Source of the DNA: Prochilodus magdalenae
Taxonomy: Eukaryota > Chordata > Actinopteri > Characiformes > Prochilodontidae
Reading direction: 5' to 3'
Length of the DNA: 64,000 nucleotides
Assembly: GCA_024036415.1 (NCBI GenBank)
Contig: JAMWET010000024.1
Location: 1 to 64,000, forward strand
The notes below the pieces were generated by a model that was not told the DNA's origin, ran no database searches, and worked only from the letters and a program-made list of their open reading frames with translations. Of the stretch, positions 1 through 12,855 are shown one piece after another; the stretch's first letter is position 1; every line of letters starts with the position of its first letter. Both the position numbers and the translations under genes were made by a program.

Positions 1-3000
1 TTGACAACCCCACACTCGGACAACATGGCCCGAGTTTGGTGACTCTAGGTTCAAAGGTCAGGGAGCTATAGCAAAATCAGTTGAGAAAATGTTAATTTGG
101 ACTTAAGTCTCGAGTTAAAAAAATCAATTGTACGAAGCCTAGTGAGGGCATGGAAGGTCCTAGAGATACCAAACGTAGCACACGTTGACATCACCACACT
201 CTGATGACCAAGCCCGAGTTTGGTGACTCTAGGATCAAATGTCAGGGAGTTACAGCCAAATCTCATTGGAAAATGCGAATTAGACATAAGTCTCAAGTGA
301 TAAAAACCAATCATGCAAGGCCTAGCGAGGGCATGGAAGGTCCAAGATTTACCAAACTTGACACACATTGACAACCCCACTCTGATGACCTGGCCCGAGT
401 TTGGTGACTCTTGGATTAAATGTCAGGTAGTTACAGCCAAATCTACTTGGAAAATGTGAATTAGACATAAGTCAAGTGATAAAAACCAAACATGCAAGGC
501 CTAGCGAGGGCATGGAAAGTCCAAGATTTATTAACTTGACACAAATTGACAACCCCACACTCTACAACATGGCCCGAGTTTGGTGACTGTAGTCTCAAAA
601 GGTCAAGAAGCTAGAGCAAAATCAGTTGGGAAAATGTTCATTTGGACCGAAGCCTTAAGTGGGAAAAAGTAATCGTACAAGGCCTAGCGAAGGCATGGAA
701 GGTCCTAGAGTTACCAAACTTGGCACATGTTGACATCACCACACTCTGATGACCTGGCCTGAGTTTGGTGACTCTAGGATCAAAGGTCAGGGAGTTACAG
801 CCAAATCAGTTGGGTATATGTGAAATAGACATAAGTCTCAAGTGATAAAAAACAATCATGCAAGGCCTAGCGAGGGCATGGAAGGTCCTAGACTTACAAA
901 ACTTATAGCACACATTGACAATCCCCACACTCTGATGACCTCGTCCGAGTTTGGTGACTCTAGGTTCAAAGGTCAGGGAGTTACAGCAAAATTCTTTTGG
1001 AAATTGTGAATTTAGACATAAGCCTCAAGTGGTAAAAACCTATCATACAAGGCCTACTTAGAGGGCCTGGAAGATCATAGAGTTACCAATCTTGGCACAC
1101 ATTGACATCACCTCACTCTGATTACCTGGCCCGCATTTGGTGACTCTAGGCTCAAAGGTCAGGGAGCTACAGCCAAATCCATTTGGAAAATGTGAATTAA
1201 GACACAAGCCTCAAGTGGTAAAAACCAGTCATGCAAGGCCTAGTGAGGGCATGGAAGGTCCTAGAGTTACCAAACTTGGCACACATTGACAACCCCACAC
1301 TCTGATAACCTGGCCCGAGTTTGGTGACTCTAGGCTCAAAGGTCAGGGAGCTACAGCCAAATCAGTTGGGTAAATGTTAATTTGGACTTAAGCCTCAAGT
1401 GGGAAAAACCAATCGTACGAGGCCTAGTGAGGGCATGGAAGGTCCTAGGAGTTACCAAACTTGGCACAAATTGACATCCCCACACTCTGATGACCTGGCC
1501 AGAGTATGGTGACTCTAGGCTCAAAGGTCAGGGAGCTACAGCCAAATCAGTTGGGTAATTGTTAATTTGGACTTAAGCCTGAAGTGGGTAAGCCTAGTGA
1601 GGGCATGGAAGGTCCTAGAATTACCAAACTTGGCACATGTTGACATCAACACACTCTGATGACCTGGCCAAAGTTTGGTGACTCTAGGATCAAAGGTCAG
1701 GGAGTTACAGCAAAATCTGTTAGGAAAATGTTAATTTGGACCTAAGCCTTAAGTGGGAAAAAAACTCATGGACAAGGCCTAGCGAGTGCATGGAAAGTCC
1801 TAGAGATACCAAAACTTGGCACACGTTGACATCACTCTCTGATGACCTGACCCGAGTTTGGTGACTCTAGGATCAAAGGTCAGGGAGTTACAGCCAAATC
1901 CATTTGGTAAATGTGAAATTAGACATAAGTCTCAAGTGGTTAAAAATAATCATGCAAGGCCTAGCGAGGGCATGGAAGATCCTAAAAGTTACAAAACTTG
2001 GCACACATTGACAACCCCACACTCTGATAACCTGGCCCGAGTTTGGTGACTCTAGGCTCAAAGGTGAGGGAGTTACAGCAAAATCAATAAGGAAAATGTG
2101 AATTTAGACATATGCCTCAAGTGGTAAACACCTATCATGCAAGGCCTAACGAGGGCATGGAAGGTCCTAGAGTTACAAAACCTGGCACACGTTGACATCA
2201 CCACACTCTGATAACATGGTCCGAGTTTGGTGACTCTAGGTTCAAAGGTCAGGGAGCAACAGCAAAATCAGTTAGAAAAATGTTCATTTGGTTTTAAGCC
2301 TCAAGTGGGAATAACCAATCGGACGAGGCCTAGCGAGGGCATGGAAGGTCCTGGAGATACCAAAGTTAGCACACGTTGAAATTACCACACTCTTATGACC
2401 TAGCCCGAGTTTGGTGACTCTAGGATCAAACGTCAGGGAGCTACAGAAAAATCAGTTGGGAAAATGTTATTTTGGACCTAAGCCTCAAGTGGGAAAAAAC
2501 CAATCGGACGAGTTGTAGCGAGGGCTACAAGGGTTAAGAAGAGCATATCCCCACACTCTGATGGCTCGAAGGTCCTAGAGATAGCTACAGCAAATCAGTT
2601 AGCACACAAGTGTTTGAAAAAATCATCGGACCAGACTCTGAGCATGGAAAGTCCTAGAGAGCACACTGGACCCCGAGTTTGGTGACTCTAGGATCAAATG
2701 TCAGGGAGTTACAGCCAAATCTCATTGGAAAATGTGAATTAGACATAAGTCTCAAGTGATAAAAACCAATCACGCAAGGCCTAGCGAGGGCATGGAAGGT
2801 CCAAGATTTACCAAACTTGACACACATTGACAACCCCACACTCTGATAACATGGGCCGAGTTTGGTGACTCTAGGTTCAAAGGTCAGGGAGATACAGCCA
2901 AATCCATTTGGAAATTGTGAATTTAGACATAAGCCTCAAGTGGTAAAAACCAATCATGCAAGGCCTAGCGAGGGCATGGAAGGTCCTAGAGTTACAAAAC

Positions 3001-6000
3001 TTGACACACATTGACAAGCCCAAACTCTGATAACATGGCCCGAGTTTGGTGACTCTAGGTTCAAAGGTCAGGGAGCTACAGCCAAATCAGTTGGGAAAAT
3101 GTTAATTTGGACCTAAGGCTCAAGTGGGAAAAACCAATTGTACGAAGCCTAGTGAGGGCATGGAAGGTCCTAGACTTACCAAACTTGGCACACATTGACA
3201 ACCCCACACTCTGATAATATGGCCTGAGATTGGTGACTCTAGGTTCAAAGGTCCGGGAGTTACAGCAAAATCAATAAGGAAAATGTTAATTTGGACTTAT
3301 GTCTCGAGTTAAAAAAATCAATTGTACGAAGCCTAGTGAGGGGATGGAAGGTCCTAGACTTACCAAACTGGGCACACGTTGACATCAACACATACTGATG
3401 ACCTGGCCCGAGTTTGGTGACTCTAGGATCAAAGGTCAGGCAGTAACTACCAAATCTATTTGGAAAATGTGAATTTAGACATATGCCTCAAGTGGTAAAA
3501 ACCAATCATGCAAGGCCTAACGAGGGCATGGAAGGTCCTAGAGTTACAAAACTTGACACACATTGACAACCTCAAACTCTGATAACATGGCCCGAGTTTG
3601 GTGACTCTAGGTTCAAAGGTCAGGGAGCTACAGCAAAATCAGTTGGGAAAATGTTCATTTGGACCTAAGGCTCAAGTGGGAAAAACCAATTGTACGAAGC
3701 CTAGTGAGGGCATGGAAGGTCCTAGAGATACCAAACTGGGCACACGTTGACATCACCAAACTCTGATGACCTGGCCAGAGTTTGGTGACTCTAGGATCAA
3801 ATGTCAGGGAGCTACAGCCAAACTTATGTGGGTAAATATTAATTTGGACTTAAGCCACAAGTGGGAAAAACCCATCTTCCGAGGTGTAGCGAGGGCATGG
3901 AAGGTACAAGGGTTAAGAAACTTGGCACACCTTTATATCCCCACACTCTGATGACCTAGCTCGAGTTTGGTGACTCTAGGCTCAAATGTCTGGGAGCTAC
4001 AGCAAAATCAGTTGGGAAAATGTTCATTTGGACCTAAGCCTCAAGTGGGAAAAACTAATCGGACCAGGTCTACTTAGAGCATGGAAAGTCCTAGAGATAT
4101 CAAATTTAGCACACGTTGATATCAGCAGACTCTGATGACCTGGTCCGAGTTTGGTAACTCTAGGATCAAATGTCAGGGAGTTACAGCCAAATCTCATTGG
4201 AAAATGTGAATTAGACATAAGTCTCAAGTGATAAAAACCAATCATGCAAGGCCTAGCGAGGGCATGGAAGGTCCAAGATTTACCAAACTTGACACACATT
4301 GACAACCCCACACTCTGATAACATGGGCCGAGTTTGGTGACTCTAGGTTCAAAGGTCAGGGAGATACAGCCAAATCCATTTGGAAATTGTGAATTTAGAC
4401 ATAAGTCTCAAGTGGTAAAAACCAATCATGCAAGGCCTAGCGAGGGCATGGAAGGTCCTAGAGTTACAAAACTTGACACACATTGACAAGCCCAAACTCT
4501 GATAACATGGCCCGAGTTTGGTGACTCTAGGTTCAAAGGTCAGGGAGCTACAGCCAAATCAGTTGGGAAAATGTTAATTTGGATTTAAGCCTCAATAGGA
4601 AAAAAATAATCGGACCAGGCCTAGCGAGGGCATGGAAGGTCCTAGAGTTACAAAACTTGACACACATTGACAACCCCAAACTCTGATAACATGGCCAGAG
4701 ATTGGTGACTCTAGGTTCAAAGGTCAGGGAGCTACAGCCAAATCAGTTAGGTAAATATAAATTTGGATTTAAGCCTCAATAGTAAAAAAAAACTAGTCTG
4801 ACCAGGCCTAGTGAGGGCATGGAAGGTCCTAGAGCTACCAAAGATAGCACACGTTGACATTACCACACTCTGATGACCTGGCCTGAGTTTGGTGACTCTA
4901 GGATCAAATGTCAGGGAGTAAATGCCAAATCTACTTGGAAAATGTGAATTAGACATAAGTCTCAGGTGATAAAAACCAATCATGCAAGGCCTAGCGAGGG
5001 CATGGAAAGTCCTAGAGTTACAAAACTTGACACACATTGACAACCCCTAACTCTGATAACATGGCCCGAGTTTGGTGACTCTAGGTTCAAATGTCAGGGA
5101 GTTACAGGCAAATCTCATTGGAAAATGTGAATTAGACATAAGTCTCAAGTGATAAAAACCAATCATGCAAGGCCTAGCGAGGGCATGGAAGGTCCAAGAT
5201 TTACCAAACTTGACACACATTGACAACCCCACACTCTAACAACATGGCCCGAGTTTGGTGACTCTAGGATCAAAGGTCAGGGAGCTGTTGATATCACGTT
5301 GATAGACACATTGATATCAGTTAAGAAAATGTTAATTTGGACTTAAGCCTCAAGTTAGAAAAATCAATTATGCGAAGCCTAGTGAGGGGATGGAAGGTCC
5401 TAGACTTACCAAACTTGGCACACATTGACAACCCCACACTCTGATAATATGGCCAGAGATTGGTGACTCTAGGATCAAATGTCAGGTAGTAACTGCCAAA
5501 TCTACTTGGAAAATGTGAATTAGACAAAAGTCTCGAATGATAAAAACCAATCATGCAAGGTGTGGCGAGGGCATGGAAGGTCCTAGAGTTACAAAACTTG
5601 AAACATTGACAACCCCACACTCTGATGACTTGGCCTGAGTTTGGTGACTCTAGGCTGAAAGGTCAGGGAGTAAAAGCAAAATCAGTTTGGAAAATGTTAA
5701 TTTGGACTTAAGTCTCAAGTGGGAAAAACCAATCGGACGAGGCCTAGTGAGAGCATGGAAAGTCCTAGAGATACCAAACGTAGCACACGTTGACATCACC
5801 ACACTCTGATGACCTAGCCCGAGTTTGGTGACTCTAGGATCAAATGTCAGGGAGTTACAGCCAAATCTCATTGGAAAATGTGAATTAGACACAAGTCTCA
5901 AGTGATAAAAACCAATCATGCAAGGCCTAGCGAGGGCATGGAAGGTCCAAGATTTACCAAACTTGACACACATTGACAACCCCACACTCTAACAACATGG

Positions 6001-6404
6001 CCCGAGTTTGGTGACTCTAGGTTTAAAGGTCAGGGAGCTACAGCAAAATCAGTTGGGAAAATGTTAATTTGGACTTAAGCCTCAAGTGGGAAAAAGTAAT
6101 CGTACTAAGCGTAGTGAGGGCATGGAAGGTCCTAAAGTTACCAAACTTGGCACACCTTTACATCACCACACTCTGATGACCTGGCCTGAGTTTGGTGACT
6201 CTAGGATCAAATGTCAGGGAGTAACTGCCAAATCTACTTGGAAAATGTGAATTAGACACAAGTCTCAAGTGATAAAAACCAATCATGCAAGGTGTGGCGA
6301 GGGCATGGAAGGTCCTAGAGTTACAAAACTTGACACACATTGACAACCCCACACTCTGACAACATGGCCCGAGTTCCGTGACTCTAGGTTCAAAGGTCAG
6401 GGAG

Positions 6405-7720
6405 CTACAGCAAAATCGGTTGGGAAAATGTTAATTTGGCTTTAAGCCTAAAGTGGGAATAACTAATCGGATGAGGCCTAGTGAGAGCATGGAAAGTCCT
6501 AGAGATGCCTAAGTTAGCACACGTTGACATCACCACACGCTGATGACCTGGCTCCAGTTTGATGACTTTAGGATCAAAGATCAGGCAGTTACAGCCAAAT
6601 CCATTTGGTAAATATGAAATTAGACATAAGTCCCAAGTAGTAAAAAAAACAATCATGCAAGGCCTAGCGAGGGCATGGAAGGTCGTAGAGTTACCAAACT
6701 TGGCATACATTGACAACACCACACTCTGATAATATGGCCAGAGATTGGTGACTCTAGGATCAAAGGCCCAGGAGTTACAACCACATCCATTTGGTAAATG
6801 TAAATTTGGACTTAAGCCTCAAGAAGTAAAAAGTAATCGTACTAGGCCTAGCGAGGGCATGGAAGGTCCAAAAGTTACCAGACTTGGCACACCTTTACAT
6901 CACCACACTGTGATGACCTAGACAGAATTTGGTGACTCTAGGCTCAAAGTTCAGGGAGCTACAGCAAAATCAGTTGGGAAAATGTTAATATGGACCTAAG
7001 GCTCAAGTGGGAAAAACCAATTGTACGAAGCCTAGTGAGGGCATGGAAGGTCCTAGAGATACCAAACTGGGCACACGTTGACATCACCACACTCTGATGA
7101 CCTAGCACGAGTTTGGTGACTCTGGGCTCACATGTCAGGGAGCTACAGCAAAATCAGTTGGGAAAATGTTCATTTGGACCTAAGCCTCAAGTCGGAAAAA
7201 CCAATCGGACGAGGTCTACTTAGAGCATGGAAAGTCCTAGAGATATCAAACGTAGCACACATTGATATCAGCAGACTCCGATGACCTGGTCCGAGTTTGG
7301 TAACTCTAGGATTAAATGTCAGGGAGTTACAGCCAAATCTACTTGGAAACTGAATTAGACATGAGTCTCAAGTGATAAAAACCAATCATACAAGGCCTAG
7401 CGAGGGCATGGAAGGTCCAAGATTTACCAAACTTGACACACATTGACAACCCCACACTCTGATAACATGGGCCGAGTTTGGTGACTCTAGGTTCAAAGGT
7501 CAGGGAGAGACAGCCAAATCCATTTGGAAATTGTGAATTTAGAAATAAGTCTCAAGTGGTAAAAACCAATCATGCAAGGCCTAGCGAGGGCATGGAATGT
7601 CCTAGAGTTACAAAACTTGACACACATTGAGAAGCCCAAACTCTGATAACATGGCCCGAGTTTGGTGACTCTAGGTTCAAAGGTCAGGGAGCTACAGCCA
7701 AATCAGTTGGGTAAATATAA
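6405..7720. repeat. Higher-order block in the satellite, first copy
   Basis: Rare variants in this block recur in the same order in the block at 8062-9200. One example is AGAGATGCCTAAGTTAGCAC at 6501 and again at 8156, an offset of 1655 bp or nine monomers. Farther right, TTGATATCAGCAGACTC is at 7262 and 9089, an offset of 1827 bp or ten monomers. One monomer is therefore present in the right copy (about 8740-8925) and missing from the left. This is block-wise duplication rather than single-monomer turnover. Confidence 0.75.
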
Positions 7721-8061
7721 ATTTGGATTTAAGCCTCAATAGGAAAAAAACTAATCGGACCAGGACTAGTGAGGGCATGAAAGGTCCTAGAGAGACCAAA
7801 TATTGCACATGTTGACATTACCACACTCTGATGACCTGGACTGAGTTTGGTGAGTCTAGGATCAAATGTCAGGGAGTTACAGGCAAATCTACTTGGAAAA
7901 TGTGAATTAGAGACGAGTCTCAAGTGATAAAAACCAATCATGCAAGGCCTAGCGAGGGCATGGAAGGTCCTAGAGATACCAAAGTTAGCACACGTTGGCA
8001 TTACCACACTCTTGTGACCTAGACCGAGTTTGGTGACTCTAGGCTGAAAAGTCAGGGAATT

Positions 8062-9200
8062 AAAGCAAAATCAGTTAGGAAAATGTTAATTTGGCTTTAA
8101 GCCTAAAGTGGGAATAACTAATCGGATGAGGCCTAGTGAGAGCATGGAAAGTCCTAGAGATGCCTAAGTTAGCACACGTTGACATCACCACACACTGATG
8201 ACCTGGCTCCAGTCTGATGACTTTAGGATCAAAGATCAGGGAGTTATAGCCAAATCCATTTGGTAAATATGAAATTAGATATAAGTGGTTAAAAAAACAA
8301 TCATGCAAGGCCTAGCGAGGGCATGGAAGGTCGTAGAGTTACCAAACTTGGCATACATTGACAACACCACACTCTGATAATATGGCCAGAGATTGGTGAC
8401 TCTAGGATCAAAGGTCCAGGAGTTACAACCACATCCATTTGGTAAATGTAAATTTGGACTTAAGCCTCAAGAGGGAAAAAGTAATCGTACTAGGCCTAGC
8501 TAGTGGGCATGGAAGGTCCAAAAGTTACCAGACTTGGCACACCTTTACATCACCACACTGTGATGACCTAGACAGAATTTGGTGAATCTAGGCTCAAAGG
8601 TCAGGGAGCTACAGCAAAATCAGTTGGGAAAATGTTCATTTGGACCTAAGGCTCAAGTGGAAAAAACCAATTGTACGAAGCCTAGTGAGGGCATGGAAAG
8701 TCCTAGAGATACCAAACTGGGCACACGTTGACATCACCACACTCTAATGACCTGGCCAGAGTTTGGTGACTCTAGGATGAAAGGTCAGGGAGCTACAGCC
8801 AAACTTATGTGGGTAAATATTATTTTGGACCAAGTGGGAAAAACCCATCGTCCGAGGTGTAGCGAGGGCATGGAAGGTACAAGGGTTAAGAAACTTGGCA
8901 CACCTTTACATCCCCACACTCTGATGACCTAGCTCGAGTTTGGTGACTCTAGGCTCAAATGTCTGGGAGCTACAGCAAAATCAGTTGGGAAAATGTTCAT
9001 TTGGACCTAAGCCTCAAGTGGGAAAAACTAATCGGACGAGGTCTACTTAGAGCATGGAAAATCCTAGAGATATCAAATTTAGCACACGTTGATATCAGCA
9101 GACTCTGATGACCTGGTCCGAGTTTGGTGACTCTAGGTTCAAAGGTCAGGGAGATACAGCCAAATCCATTTGGAAATTGTGAATTTAGACATAAGCCTCA
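8062..9200. repeat. Higher-order block in the satellite, second copy with one extra monomer
   Basis: This is the partner of the block at 6405-7720. The extra monomer (about 8740-8925) has the rare words AAACTTATGTGGGTAAATAT and ACCCATCGTCCGAGGTGTAG. It closely matches a monomer at about 3766-3950, which is followed by the same neighbouring monomers (TTGATATCAGCAGACTC at 4116). The three regions therefore share one ancestral multi-monomer cassette. Confidence 0.7.
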
Positions 9201-9460
9201 AGTGATAAAAACCAATCATGCAAGGCCTAGCGAGGGCATGGAAGGTCCGAGATTTACCAAACTTGACACACATTGACAACCCCACAGTCTGATAACATGG
9301 GCCGAGTTTAATGACTCGAGGTTCAAAGGTCAGGGAGATACAGCCAAATCCATTTGGAAATTGTGAATTTAGACATAAGCCTGAAGTGGTAAAAACCAAT
9401 CATGCAAGGCCTAGCGAGGGCATGGAAGGTCCTAGAGTTACAAAACTTGACACACATTGA

Positions 9461-10028
9461 GCCGACAGGCCGACAAGCTTGGTCTGCAGGGGTTTTTTTT
9501 GTTTTTTTTTTTTGTTTTTTTTTGCCACTATGGTTGACCTCCCAATTGTGGCACACGAGTTGGCAATAATTAACGCTCGCTGTCTCAGTGAGCTCTAAAC
9601 CCGGAGCTTCAGTTCAGACCAGGACAGTGAACACAGAGAGAAATATTGTGTTTTAAAAAAACTGAAGCATAAAATCTATTCTAGTAGAACCAAAGATAAA
9701 AGAAGAACACTCATAAATGCAGGCAGCCATTGGAGGACCAGTAGAAACTTTCGGTGTCTTTAATTTTCCAATCTATGTGTGAAAATTCTCTTTCTGGATA
9801 TTAAAGTTTCAGTAAGGAAAAAATGTGGAGTGTTTTAAGGTTCATGAAGTCCATGCATCAAAAAACATGACACGGAAAAAAGCGCTCAGGCAGATGCTCT
9901 TGTGTGCATGTATAAATGACCCTGAATTCTGTAACAGAGGGCTGTATATATTCCATCAGCGACAACACATGACTTACAGAGGGTATAACTGACATGCACA
10001 GGGTAGTCAACCTCCCGAGATGGTAAAG
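9461..10028. other. Satellite edge and unique DNA with a T-rich run
   Basis: Satellite identity ends sharply at 9460. A short GC-rich stretch (GCCGACAGGCCGACAAGCTT) follows, then a T run broken by single Gs at about 9490-9523. The rest up to 10028 is ordinary non-repetitive sequence in which I see no exon, RNA gene or transposon end. Confidence 0.6.
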
Positions 10029-10091
10029 AAAGAGAGGAGCGAGAGAGAGGAGGAGAGAGCGCGGAGGGGAGAGGAATCAGAGCACCGAACT

Positions 10092-10125
<34 letters not shown>

Positions 10126-10590
10126 ACAGAGACAGAGATAGAGACAGAGACAGAGGGACAGAGAGAGAGGACAGAGAGAGAGACGGGAGAGAGAGAGAGA
10201 GAGAGACGAAGAGGACATGAGACAGAGACAGAGAGAGAAGACAGAGAAGATGAGAGACAGAGAGAGACAGAGAGAGAGCGAGAGAGAGAGAGAGACAGAA
10301 ACAGAGACAGAGAGAGAGAGAGACAGAGACAGAGGATAGAGAGAGGAGAGAGAGAGACAGAGCAGAGAGGAGACTGAGAGAGACAGAGACAGAGATAGAT
10401 AGAGAGAGAGACAGAGGACAGAGAGAGAGACTGAGAGAGACAAAGACAGAGAGAGGAGACTGAGACGAGAGAGAGAGAGACAAGAGACAGAGAGAGAGAC
10501 AGAGAGAGAGGACTGGAGAGAGAGCGAGAGAGAGAGAGAGAGAGCGAGAGGACAGAGAGAGAGAGATACAGAGAGAGAGAAAGAGAGAGT
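10029..10590. repeat. GA-rich low-complexity tract, (GAGA)n/(GAGACA)n
   Basis: About 560 bp is nearly all purine on the plus strand: GAGAGA runs mixed with GAGACA and scattered C or T interruptions. The minus strand gives Ser/Leu-rich open frames of up to 214 codons, which are pure composition and not genes. Polypurine/polypyrimidine mirror tracts of this kind can adopt triplex (H-DNA) structure; that is known behaviour, not something shown here. Confidence 0.95.
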
Positions 10591-12104
10591 GTATATAATT
10601 CTGTATCGAGTTGCTGAAAAAAACTATATGAGGTGGCCTTTCAATGTTCATTCCATACGATGTTTTAATTTAATACAGAAACAAGTATAGCTGGAGAGGA
10701 GCTGCATGTCTTTCCTAAGCACTCATCGTTGTGCATTGTAGCCTATTTAGGAGTAACACCTACACAATTAGGGTCAAGACTCCTGAGGAGAGTATTTATG
10801 CACCATAAAGACAAACAAAAACAATGGCCAGGCGTAGTATGAACAGCAGGGTACTGCATTATCTACCACTACCAACCAGTAACACCTAATATGACTACAG
10901 TCTATCTACAGCACAGAGGAATGAAATGTTCAGCTCTGCTGTGAAATTAGCTAATTGTAGTCTCCTTTTTTCAAGTCTACTGTAACCACATCAGCCGGAC
11001 AGTGTAGTTCAAGGTCAAGATAACCTTGCTTCACTAGGTGGCATCTCAGGGGGCTATCGTTAAAGAGGGGCGTTTGAGGAATCATCCAAAAGATGGGAAA
11101 ATTTAGGGACGAGTTGTACTATGTCTCCTCATTTCGTCTTTCAAGTCTCTGAACCGCGGGCCCACGGCTGCTAAGCCAAGCTTCAGATGGCAGAGAAACT
11201 AGGTGAAAAAGACTGATACAAAGAAAAGCATTGCATAAGAGACTGATGTATAAAGGTGAGGGTGAAAATGGAAAAATAGGGCCTGTGGAGTTCAGAGAGC
11301 TCGGTGTGGCGATAATGTAAGGGAGGGGATAAACAGCAGGGCAGGCATCTGGAGAAAATGGGCCCATCAGCGAAGTCAAGTATAGATCAACAGATGAACT
11401 CAGGGAGAACACAGGGAAAACAGCTCTTTCTCTGGTCTCTACAGCGGACTCTGAGAGAAGGCTATAGTAAAGACTTACAAAGTAGCGTGGACGTGAGAGA
11501 ACATTTGCTCGCATTACTCTGGTCTTGACAGGATGGAGTCTAAATGTTGAGAACCTAAGGAAAAAACAAGCTGTGTTTTAGTATCTAATGACGGTAGATC
11601 TCTCCTCGCAGGCAAAACAGTACACATGCTCCGTGCTGCCTGTCTGCTGACTCTCCATAATGGGAGGTCACCTCACGTCCATAACCACAAGTCACTTATC
11701 TGCAATCACCAAACTTGCCTTGCATTCCATGAGGCCCCTCAAGAGGAATTCAGACCACTGTTAGTCATTACTTCTCTATATAATACACACTTTTGTTATC
11801 GGGAGGTATTTCCAGCACGATTGTGAACATGAGCGGTCTCTTGTATCTGTAGGGTCTCTGTTTAAGATCTACTTTCCGGCTTATTGTGTTTTTGGGCTTT
11901 GGCAGTTAACTCTGGTTGCTGGTCGGTAGGGATATCTGATTTGAACTCTGTCTCTCTGTACGCTGTTACACTTGCCTTGGCACTGTGACTCTGTGTTATC
12001 AGAACCCTATTTTACACTCTCTGTCAAATTAGATCAGTTTTACTTCCAGTTATTGAAGAATCTGTCTAGGTCATCAACTGTAACAAACTTAACAAGCTGT
12101 AGCG
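10591..12104. other. Unique DNA, no gene recognised
   Basis: The stretch has mixed composition. A minus-strand open frame of 131 codons (11119-11514) has no recognisable domain and no supporting splice sites, so it is not called. I see no transposon termini. Confidence 0.5.
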
Positions 12105-12352
12105 CCCCATCCTAACCAAAAACTAGCAAGCTAGACACCTGTTTGTAGATGTTTACGGACACAGGGGCATATGTTCCTTGATTGATTTGTGTTCTGACGT
12201 TATTTGGCCTCTGTTCATCCGTCGATCTATAATATCCCAGCTAATTTTTGTTCAGTAGCGTACATAAAAGCTGGAGGGAATGGTGTTAGTGCTTGTAGCG
12301 TGATGGAGGCAGGCTAGGCAGTGTGTGGACAGAGAAGCTGTCAATCAAAAGT
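12105..12352. repeat. Dispersed repeat, copy 1 (family unassigned)
   Basis: It shares ordered words with 40770-40992: CTAGCAAGCTAGAC followed by ACCTG, then CTGTTCATCCGTC, AAAGCTGG, GGCAGGCTAGG or GCAGGCTAGGAAC, and AAGCTGTCAATCAA at the end. The copies are diverged with indels, so this is an old interspersed element rather than a segmental duplication. I cannot assign it to a family or find its ends. Confidence 0.55.
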
Positions 12353-12644
12353 GATTTTTTCAGCCACTCCAACACAGTTTAACAAGTTCAGTGTACATTT
12401 ATAAAGCCATATTGTTCTTATTGTTAAATTACATATTTTACTTTCAAGCGGTGTTTAATATTAAACAAGCCAAGTTTTTTTTTAACACCAAACCATTTTT
12501 AATGGTTATATTCTGTGTTCCTGTGCCTTTTGTTTGCTCTGGTTGTTTAAGATTATGAAGTTGAAAAATGAATGTACAGAATTGTATAAACATATACACA
12601 GTAGAGGGAATAGTACTGCAAAAAACAAAAGAACAAGAACAAAA
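12353..12644. other. AT-rich unique DNA
   Basis: It lies between the dispersed repeat and the CA microsatellite. No coding, RNA or repeat signal is recognised. Confidence 0.5.
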
Positions 12645-12659
12645 ACATACACACATACA

Positions 12660-12690
<31 letters not shown>

Positions 12691-12855
12691 ACACACACAC
12701 ACACTACAGAATCCACAAACACATACACACACAGACGACACACAGCACACACACATACAGAACACCACATACACACACACAGATAACACACACACATACA
12801 ACACACAGACACACACAGACACACACAGATATACACACACACACACACACACACA
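12645..12855. repeat. (CA)n microsatellite, interrupted
   Basis: CA dinucleotide runs are interrupted by ATACAC, AGACAC and ACAGA steps over about 210 bp. The Cys/Val- and Thr/His-rich open frames on both strands here are compositional artefacts. Confidence 0.97.

Larger units (their letters stand above)
1..9460. repeat. Tandem satellite array, about 183-bp monomer, about 51 copies
   Basis: A landmark TTGACATCAC/TTGACAACCC recurs at 1, 185, 368, 546 and 730 and onward, so the spacing is 178-184 bp. Each monomer carries the same ordered words: CCGAGTTTGGTGACTCTAGG, AAAGGTCAGGGAG, AAATCAGTTGGGAAAATG or AAATCCATTTGGAAATTG, then AGGCCTAGCGAGGGCATGGA. Monomers differ by substitutions and small indels, so the array is not freshly homogenised throughout. 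Because 183 is 61 codons, the minus strand has many open frames of 60-110 codons that repeat the same peptide; these are by-products of the period, not genes. The period is close to nucleosome length, as in many centromeric or pericentromeric satellites, but the location is not shown here. No CENP-B-like box was seen. The array is open at the left edge, so its true length is unknown. Confidence 0.97.

Noticed and set aside
66..9556. Many minus-strand open frames of 60-111 codons with the repeated MGLSMCVKFG-type peptide, plus two plus-strand frames
   Set aside because: They recur with the 183-bp satellite period (61 codons) and start and stop with monomer variants; they are not genes.
9886..10651. 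Ser/Leu-rich open frames of 185 and 214 codons
   Set aside because: Pure translation of a GA/GACA-repeat tract.
11119..11514. Minus-strand frame of 131 codons
   Set aside because: No recognisable domain, no clear splice sites and ordinary codon composition.
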